The translations under genes and the position numbers were made by a program. From positions 1 to 8,043 of the forward strand of contig JACCXL010000159.1 in NCBI GenBank assembly GCA_013697015.1: a DNA stretch of 8,043 bases, written 5' to 3'. The notes beneath the pieces were generated by a model, which saw only the letters and a list, made by a program, of their open reading frames with translations, was not told the origin of the DNA and ran no database searches. Each line of letters starts with the position of its first letter. The stretch's first letter is position 1. This DNA is from Chthoniobacterales bacterium. Lineage in GTDB: Bacteria > Verrucomicrobiota > Verrucomicrobiia > Chthoniobacterales > UBA10450. Of this stretch, positions 1-4,057 are shown piece after piece.

Positions 1-508
1 GCCATCCTTCATGAAATTGCACGCGTTCCAAGCCACCGAGGCGCGCGGCGTTTTCGCGGGCCAGCGCGAGAGCCTCCGAGGAAATGTCAACGGCGTGCAC
101 TTCTGCTCCCGGGAACGCTGCAGCCAGACTGATGGCAATTACTCCGCTGCCGGTTCCAACATCGACAATGCGGCCGCCGGCGATCTTCCGCGCTCGGAGC
201 TGCTCTACTAGCTCTTCCGTTTCCGGTCGCGGAATGAGTGCGCGTCTATCGCAGAGAAAACTGCGGCCGGAAAATTCCACGGTGCCGAGAAGATGCTGCA
301 GCGGCTCCCTCTGTCCTCGCCGCCGGACCAAGTCGCGCAAAGGTGCCAGCTCTGCTTCGTCGAGCTCGCGTTCGAATTCCAGGTAGAGCTCGATGCGGTT
401 GCAGCGGAGCGAGTGCGCCAAAAGATGCTCCGCATTGAGCCGTGGGCTTTCGAGATCGCGTTTCTGGAAATACGCGGTCGTCGAGTGCAAAACTTCGAGG
501 ACGGTCAT
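1..508 (-). CDS. prmC: Release factor glutamine methyltransferase PrmC (HemK), N-terminal 169 residues, cut by window edge
   Basis: This cytoplasmic SAM-dependent enzyme N5-methylates the glutamine of the GGQ motif in release factors RF1 and RF2. The visible part holds the N-terminal helical release-factor-binding domain (about residues 1-75, starting MTVLEVLHST), the family segment REPLQHLLGTVEFSG (67-81), LIPRPETEELVE (91-102), the SAM-binding motif I VDVGTGSGVIAISLA (115-129) and the next strand-helix AVDISSEALALARENA (139-154). The catalytic NPPY motif would lie past the window edge, so activity cannot be judged. I chose the ATG at 508 because it gives the usual family N-terminus; an in-frame ATG at 532 would add eight residues (MVRRQNRQ). 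Neither has a strong Shine-Dalgarno sequence. It is co-oriented with prfA, its substrate gene, across a gap of about 350 bases. Identification is by family motifs and is secure. Confidence 0.96.
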   Translation of the reverse strand, partial: MTVLEVLHSTTAYFQKRDLESPRLNAEHLLAHSLRCNRIELYLEFERELDEAELAPLRDLVRRRGQREPLQHLLGTVEFSGRSFLCDRRALIPRPETEELVEQLRARKIAGGRIVDVGTGSGVIAISLAAAFPGAEVHAVDISSEALALARENAARLGGLERVQFHEGW

Positions 509-590
509 CTGACGATTCTGGCGGCGCACCATGTCACGATAGCGTCTTAAGACAAATGCGCCCCTACGAGGACCCTCGCGCGAAACCTGT

Positions 591-635
591 AGCGGCAGGC
601 GTGTCGCCTGCGGCTCGCAGCCGGCACGGCTGCCA
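591..635. repeat. REP-like twin hairpin
   Basis: Two perfect 7-base-pair stems with 3-base loops lie side by side: GCAGGCG-TGT-CGCCTGC (595-611) and GCAGCCG-GCA-CGGCTGC (617-633), five bases apart. The first stem extends outward past one G-G mismatch (AGC 591-593 with GCT 613-615). The two stems share GCAG and CTGC ends. The layout, two small GC-rich hairpins in an intergenic gap, resembles REP/BIME elements known from other bacteria. I see only one copy in this window, so calling it a dispersed repeat is inference. It lies downstream of prfA and upstream of prmC, where it could affect mRNA stability or read-through. Confidence 0.6.
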
Positions 636-664
636 CCACAAAAACATTTCCTGGCGCGCCATCA

Positions 665-682
665 CGGCTCGAGGACGAGCCG
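665..682. repeat. Perfect inverted repeat (7-bp stem, 4-base loop)
   Basis: CGGCTCG (665-671) pairs perfectly with CGAGCCG (676-682) around the loop AGGA. It lies 31 bases from the twin hairpin, in the same prfA-prmC gap. No T-run follows closely on either strand, so it does not look like a standard intrinsic terminator. It may be part of the same composite repeat or an independent structure. Confidence 0.45.
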
Positions 683-858
683 GCGCCAAGTTGGTGACGG
701 GTCCCTGCCATGCGATGGGGCACATCACGTTCATCATGTCGGAAGGAATTCCTGAAACACCTCTCGCCCAGGTGACCCACGGCAAGAAGGCTAGCACAAA
801 AATAATTCCGAACTGGAGCGACGACCAGGAGGTCAGCCATCCCGCATTCTACCCGGCG

Positions 859-1959
859 TCAACCAACGGATCGCTCTACGTCACGCGGAAGCGCCGACTC
901 TTTCAGGCGGTCCTGCAGATCAGCCGCCTGCAGCGCGGCGATCATTTCGCCGAGGTCGCCTTCGATCACACGATCAAGGTTATAAAGCGTGAGACCGATG
1001 CGGTGATCGGTGATGCGGTTCTGCGGAAAATTGTAGGTGCGGATTTTCTCTTCCCGTCCGCCCGATCCGATCTGGCTGTTCCTGGCCGCGGAATATTTTG
1101 CTGCTTCCTCGCGCTGCTTCTCTTCCAGGAGGCGCGCGCGCAAAATCTTCAGCGCCTTTTCCTTGTTCTTCTGTTGGCTGCGCCCGTCCTGACAACGGAC
1201 GATTTTACCGGTCGGAATGTGGAGAACCTGGACCGCGGAATCGGTCGTATTGACCCCCTGACCTCCCGGCCCGCCGGCGCGACAGACTTCAATGCGAAGA
1301 TCTTCCGGTTTCAATTGGAAATCCACCTCTTCGGCTTCCGGCAAGACGGCGACCGTCGCGGTGGAAGTGTGAATTCGACCTTGGGCTTCAGTAGCCGGAA
1401 CGCGCTGCACGCGATGCACCCCGCTCTCGAAACGAAGTTTGCGGAAGACATTCTCGCCTGAGACGCGAAAGATCACTTCCTTGAATCCGCCCAGCTCCGA
1501 GGGGCTCGATTCCAGATCCTCCATTTTCAGACCCGCTGCTTCGGCGTAGCGGTTATACATGCGATACAAATCCGCCGCGAAGATGGCCGCCTCGCTGCCG
1601 CCGGTACCGCCGCGAATTTCGATGATCGCGTCGCGGTTCTCATTTTCATCCGGCGGTAAAAGCGCGATCTGCAACTGCTGTTCCAAATCTGCGAACAGTT
1701 TCTCGAGCGAAGGGATTTCTTCCTGGGCCATCTGCGCGAGATCGGCATCCGCCGCGGTCGAGAGCGCGCGATTGTCCTCTAGTTGGCGTCGCGCCGTCTG
1801 CAGCTCGTCCCAACGCAGAAGCAGTTGCTTAAGCGACGCGTGTTCGCGCATTGTCTCTTGCGCTCGCTTGCGGTTGTCAAAAAGCTGCGGATCTGCGATC
1901 TCGCGCTCGAGCTGTGCGAAGCGCTCCCGCTTCCGTTCGATTACCGTTGTGAAATCCAT
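859..1959 (-). CDS. prfA: Peptide chain release factor 1 (RF1)
   Basis: RF1 recognises UAA and UAG stop codons in the ribosomal A site and triggers hydrolysis of peptidyl-tRNA. The 366-residue product has the usual class-I length. It shows an N-terminal helical domain (about 1-100), the core block IEIRGGTGGSEAAIFAADLYRM (split 114-134), RVQRVPATEAQGRIHTSTATVAV (split 183-205) with the tripeptide anticodon P-A-T at 188-190, which marks RF1 rather than RF2 (SPF), and the catalytic GGQ at 232-234. RTYNFPQNRITDHR (307-320) is the conserved C-terminal block. Gln234 is the expected substrate of PrmC encoded next door. I chose ATG 1959 (MDFTTVIERK) because it matches the family start; the upstream alternative at 1992 is a TTG that would add 11 residues. 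There is no clear Shine-Dalgarno sequence. Oddity: the residue after GGQ is Gly, not the usual His. Confidence 0.97.
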   Translation of the reverse strand: MDFTTVIERKRERFAQLEREIADPQLFDNRKRAQETMREHASLKQLLLRWDELQTARRQLEDNRALSTAADADLAQMAQEEIPSLEKLFADLEQQLQIALLPPDENENRDAIIEIRGGTGGSEAAIFAADLYRMYNRYAEAAGLKMEDLESSPSELGGFKEVIFRVSGENVFRKLRFESGVHRVQRVPATEAQGRIHTSTATVAVLPEAEEVDFQLKPEDLRIEVCRAGGPGGQGVNTTDSAVQVLHIPTGKIVRCQDGRSQQKNKEKALKILRARLLEEKQREEAAKYSAARNSQIGSGGREEKIRTYNFPQNRITDHRIGLTLYNLDRVIEGDLGEMIAALQAADLQDRLKESALPRDVERSVG

Positions 1960-2018
1960 AAGCAAAAACGGCGACTGCGCGCGTGCGCACAATCACCGTC
2001 CGGGAAAACCTGGAGCAG

Positions 2019-2246
2019 CTAAGATTTCTTCGCCACCCGGGTCGCCTTCGTGCTGCCGTAACGGCGCGCGAATTTCTCCACACGACCGGCCGTATCGACG
2101 AACTTTTGCTCACCCGTGAAAAACGGATGGCAAGCAGCGCAAATGCCGATTTTAATGTCGTCGCGCGTCGAGCGGGTATGATAGACGGCGCCGCAGGCAC
2201 AGACGATATCGGTCTCTTTATACTCGGGATGAATGTCCGCTTTCAT
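2019..2246 (-). CDS. rpmE: Large ribosomal subunit protein bL31, zinc-binding type
   Basis: L31 is a small protein of the 50S subunit that bridges to the 30S head. The 75-residue product begins MKADIHPEYKETDIVC and contains the family signature HPFFTGEQKFVDTAGRVEKF (40-59). Four cysteines, C16, C18, C36 and C39, form the CxC/CxxC zinc site of the C-plus type, as in E. coli RpmE; this differs from the zinc-free paralogue made under zinc starvation. The start at ATG 2246 matches the family; a longer open frame upstream has no family support. It is the first gene of the rpmE-prfA-prmC set, 59 bases before prfA. No strong Shine-Dalgarno sequence precedes it. Confidence 0.97.
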   Translation of the reverse strand: MKADIHPEYKETDIVCACGAVYHTRSTRDDIKIGICAACHPFFTGEQKFVDTAGRVEKFARRYGSTKATRVAKKS

Positions 2247-2264
2247 GGTGGGAAGAGAGCCGAA

Positions 2265-2293
2265 AACGTAGCTGCGAGCAGGGGGTGGTGCAA
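2265..2293 (-). promoter_or_regulatory. Candidate sigma70-like promoter for rpmE-prfA
   Basis: On the minus strand, TTGCAC (2293-2288) and TACGTT (2270-2265) are 17 bases apart. Each keeps about half of the -35 and -10 consensus. The predicted transcript would start near 2258, giving a leader of only about a dozen bases before rpmE. The -35 box lies directly beside the likely start of the divergent ligase gene. The match is weak and its position is the main support. Confidence 0.22.
2280..2285 (+). promoter_or_regulatory. Shine-Dalgarno-like AGGGGG deciding the ligase start
   Basis: AGGGGG lies eight bases before the GTG at 2294 and eleven before the GTG at 2297. It overlaps or abuts the other in-frame GTG codons at 2285 and 2288, which makes those poorer starts. 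This is why 2294 is preferred for the ligase. Confidence 0.4.
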
Positions 2294-3712
2294 GTGGTGA
2301 AATCCCGGAGCAAAGATGCGCTTGTCCGCGCCTGGGAAGACACATTTGCCGCTTCACCGGATGGCACTGCGATCCGAGATTCGCACGGCGATCTGCTGCG
2401 AACCGTCGCGCAAATCGAGGCCGAATCGATCGATCTTGCAGCGAATGTGCTGGCGGGTTTCGCCGCCGGCCAGGTGGTTGGCATCCAGATCGGTAATCAC
2501 GCTTCCTGGCCAGCTCTTCTTCTCGCCTGCTTGCGGCGGAAGGTTGTAGCGGTTCCGTTGGAAAGCAGCATTAATGACAGCGAGCGGGAACGCGCGCTCC
2601 GTACCTGTCACGCGGTGGGATTTGTGGCGAAGGAGGCCGAAGCGCTCCGTGCCCATAAGTTTTCCGGAGCGGCGCCGATCGATTGGGGAGAACGGCCACC
2701 TGTCCTCCTGAAAGTAACTTCCGGAACCACGGCGGCGCCGCGCGCCATCCGTTTCGGCAGCGACCAACTGCTCGCCGATTGCAGCCAGATCTGTGAGACG
2801 ATGGGAATCGCAACCAGCGATCTGAATTTCGCTGCCATCCCATTTTCTCACTCTTACGGTTTCAGCAATCTGATCACGCCGCTCCTAACGCGCGGAATTC
2901 CTCTCATTTTAAGTCGCGATCGGCTACCTCGTGCTCTCCTCGAAGGATTGGCCAAAACGAATGCGACGGTCTTTCCGGGAATGCCGGTTTTCTACCAATC
3001 ATTTTGCCAGATGGACCAGGTGCCGGTCTTGCCCGCGCTGCGCCTCTGCATTTCCGCCGGGGCGCCCCTCCCGCTCGCCGTTGCCCAAAAATTCCGGACG
3101 AAATTCGGACTCGCCATCCACTCATTTTACGGTTCGTCCGAGTGCGGCGGGATTTGTTATGACCGCGAAGCGCGTCTGGAAATTCCCGGTTTCGTCGGCC
3201 CTCCGATGCGTGGTCTCTCGCTCGAAAGGCTCAAGCCGGAAGTTCGCATAGGCCGCGTCTCGGTGCGGAGCGAGGCCGTGGGCGATGGCTATTTCCCGGC
3301 GCCGGACGAAGAGAGGCTCGGCGCGGGTCGGTTCGTTCCCGATGACTTTCTCGTCGCAGTAAACGAAGGATTTCAGATCACCGGTCGGGTTTCTGATTTG
3401 ATCAACGTCGCGGGCAAGAAGGTGAACCCGGCCGAGATCGAGGCCGTTCTCCTCGCTCATCCCGCCGTACGAGAGGTCATCGTTTTCGGTCGCGCATCAA
3501 CGTTGCGCAATGAAGAAGTGGCGGCGTGTGTGGTGGTCGACGCGCCTGTGACGGAAGCGGATCTGCTGCGCATTTGCCGCCAGGAACTCAGTGGCTGGCA
3601 GGTCCCGAAAACCATCTTCTTCACCGACAGCATTCCGGTTAACGAGCGCGGCAAGGTGAGCCGGCGTGAGCTGGCGCTGCATTTTGCCCGGGGCAGAAAA
3701 AGCGACGGATAA
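2294..3712 (+). CDS. AMP-forming acyl/aryl ligase of the ANL superfamily, substrate unknown
   Basis: The family activates a carboxylic acid with ATP to an acyl-adenylate, usually then transferring it to CoA or a carrier protein. The 472-residue product is slightly short for a full ANL enzyme but has both domains. Visible motifs: phosphate loop TSGTTAAPR (142-150), PFSHSYGF (183-190), ISAGAPLP (253-260), YGSSECGG (279-286), adenosine-binding Asp in FVPDDF (347-352), hinge GRVSDLINVAGKKVNPAEIE (364-383), and the C-terminal catalytic Lys454 in NERGKVSR. In the phosphate loop, the usual Gly-x-Pro-Lys end is Ala-Ala-Pro-Arg. No signal peptide or carrier domain is fused. The gene diverges from rpmE across only 47 bases and has no pathway neighbour here, so fatty acid, aromatic acid or carrier-protein loading cannot be separated. 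Start: GTG 2294; GTG 2285, 2288 and 2297 are alternatives. Confidence 0.88.
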   Translation: MVKSRSKDALVRAWEDTFAASPDGTAIRDSHGDLLRTVAQIEAESIDLAANVLAGFAAGQVVGIQIGNHASWPALLLACLRRKVVAVPLESSINDSERERALRTCHAVGFVAKEAEALRAHKFSGAAPIDWGERPPVLLKVTSGTTAAPRAIRFGSDQLLADCSQICETMGIATSDLNFAAIPFSHSYGFSNLITPLLTRGIPLILSRDRLPRALLEGLAKTNATVFPGMPVFYQSFCQMDQVPVLPALRLCISAGAPLPLAVAQKFRTKFGLAIHSFYGSSECGGICYDREARLEIPGFVGPPMRGLSLERLKPEVRIGRVSVRSEAVGDGYFPAPDEERLGAGRFVPDDFLVAVNEGFQITGRVSDLINVAGKKVNPAEIEAVLLAHPAVREVIVFGRASTLRNEEVAACVVVDAPVTEADLLRICRQELSGWQVPKTIFFTDSIPVNERGKVSRRELALHFARGRKSDG

Positions 3713-3768
3713 CGAGAAAGACGCTCACCTGACCTGCCGATTCCGAATAAAAAGAAACCAGTTAAACT

Positions 3769-3891
3769 ATGAGAAACATCCTTCTTACCACGCTAGGCGC
3801 AGTGATCCTTTTTGCGACCTTCACCGGTTGCTCGACGACGGTTCGGACCGATAACGGCCGCGCCGTCACGACTGGCATTCACACCCGCTAA
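3769..3891 (+). CDS. Very small predicted lipoprotein (40 residues)
   Basis: The product opens MRNILLTTLGAVILFATFTG, a short positive start and a hydrophobic core, followed by Cys21 in the lipobox FTGC. Signal peptidase II would cut before Cys21, leaving a 20-residue lipid-anchored peptide (C21-R40) rich in Thr, Arg and Gly and ending in IHTR. The residue after Cys is Ser, so the E. coli rule would favour the outer membrane. The gene has its own ATG and a TAA stop; no strong Shine-Dalgarno sequence is seen. It lies 56 bases after the ligase stop. I do not recognise the mature peptide; its size recalls entericidin-type lipoproteins, but the sequence does not match them. Support is the complete, well-formed signal in the correct frame. 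Confidence 0.62.
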   Translation: MRNILLTTLGAVILFATFTGCSTTVRTDNGRAVTTGIHTR

Positions 3892-3912
3892 GCGACAACG
3901 CGGATTCGCGGG

Positions 3913-3926
3913 GCGGCTTCGGCCGC
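3913..3926 (+). terminator. UUCG-tetraloop hairpin after the lipoprotein gene, possible terminator
   Basis: GCGGC (3913-3917) and GCCGC (3922-3926) pair perfectly around TTCG, giving the very stable C(UUCG)G loop. It begins 22 bases after the lipoprotein stop. No true T-run follows; the nearest pyrimidine-rich patch, CCTGTCTCTT, begins 16 bases on. It could be a weak terminator, a 3-prime-end stabiliser or incidental. Confidence 0.3.
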
Positions 3927-3969
3927 GACCGCCATCGCGGGCCTGTCTCTTACGTCGCGCCTTAACGTA

Positions 3970-3997
3970 TTGGGCGCGAAAAATTGCTTTCTATTTA
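3970..3997 (+). promoter_or_regulatory. Candidate promoter upstream of the double-REC regulator
   Basis: An A/T-rich island in otherwise GC-rich DNA carries TTGGGC (3970-3975) and TATTTA (3992-3997) with a 16-base spacer. Placed about 60 bases before the regulator's GTG start, it is the best -35/-10 pair I can find in the 166-base gap. The -10 match is moderate and the -35 match poor. Confidence 0.2.
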
Positions 3998-4057
3998 TGG
4001 AGAAGAAGGCATTTCTAAAGTCACGCGCGGGTAAGGTCCTCTCGGTTTTGCCGTCGC

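Larger units (their letters stand above)
564..848 (-). other. Unrecognised open frame with a hydrophobic segment in the prfA-prmC gap; doubtful gene
   Basis: This frame is open from just after a TAG at 849-851 to a TAG at 564-566. It reads through a hydrophobic run (FGIIFVLAFLPWVTWA) that resembles a signal peptide or membrane anchor, then PSDMMNVMCPIAWQGPV, and its last third is simply translated repeat sequence (591-635). There is no ATG before the hydrophobic run: the first GTG is at 797, inside it, and the first ATG pair comes after it. I see no Shine-Dalgarno sequence and do not recognise the protein. It could be a decayed small secreted-protein gene, a gene with an unusual start, or chance. 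I favour chance or a remnant. Confidence 0.15.
509..858. other. Intergenic stretch between prfA and prmC, hairpin-rich, no recognised gene
   Basis: These 350 bases separate the stop of prfA from the start of prmC. They hold a twin-hairpin repeat (591-635), another perfect hairpin (665-682), an EcoRI-centred 10-base palindrome AGGAATTCCT (744-753) and an unrecognised minus-strand open frame (564-848). An A/T-rich patch near 798-808 could be part of a promoter for prmC, but I could not fit convincing -35 and -10 boxes to it. A long plus-strand open frame crosses the stretch and continues antisense through prfA; I treat it as a by-product of high GC content. Confidence 0.7.

Noticed and set aside
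798..840. Possible terminator after prfA (CTGG...CCAG stem followed by TTATTTTT on the minus strand)
   Set aside because: The stem has only four pairs with a wide loop and is separated from the T-run; too weak to call.
442..1461. Long plus-strand open frame (339 codons) antisense to prfA and crossing the prfA-prmC gap
   Set aside because: It runs opposite a certain prfA gene, shows no recognisable domain and has the composition expected from GC-rich third positions read backwards.
1976..1989. Hairpin TGCGC-GCGT-GCGCA between rpmE and prfA, with TTTTT nearby on the minus strand
   Set aside because: The stem is only 5 bp of alternating GC and the T-run is about eight bases away, too far for a normal terminator; it also sits just before the prfA start inside a likely operon.
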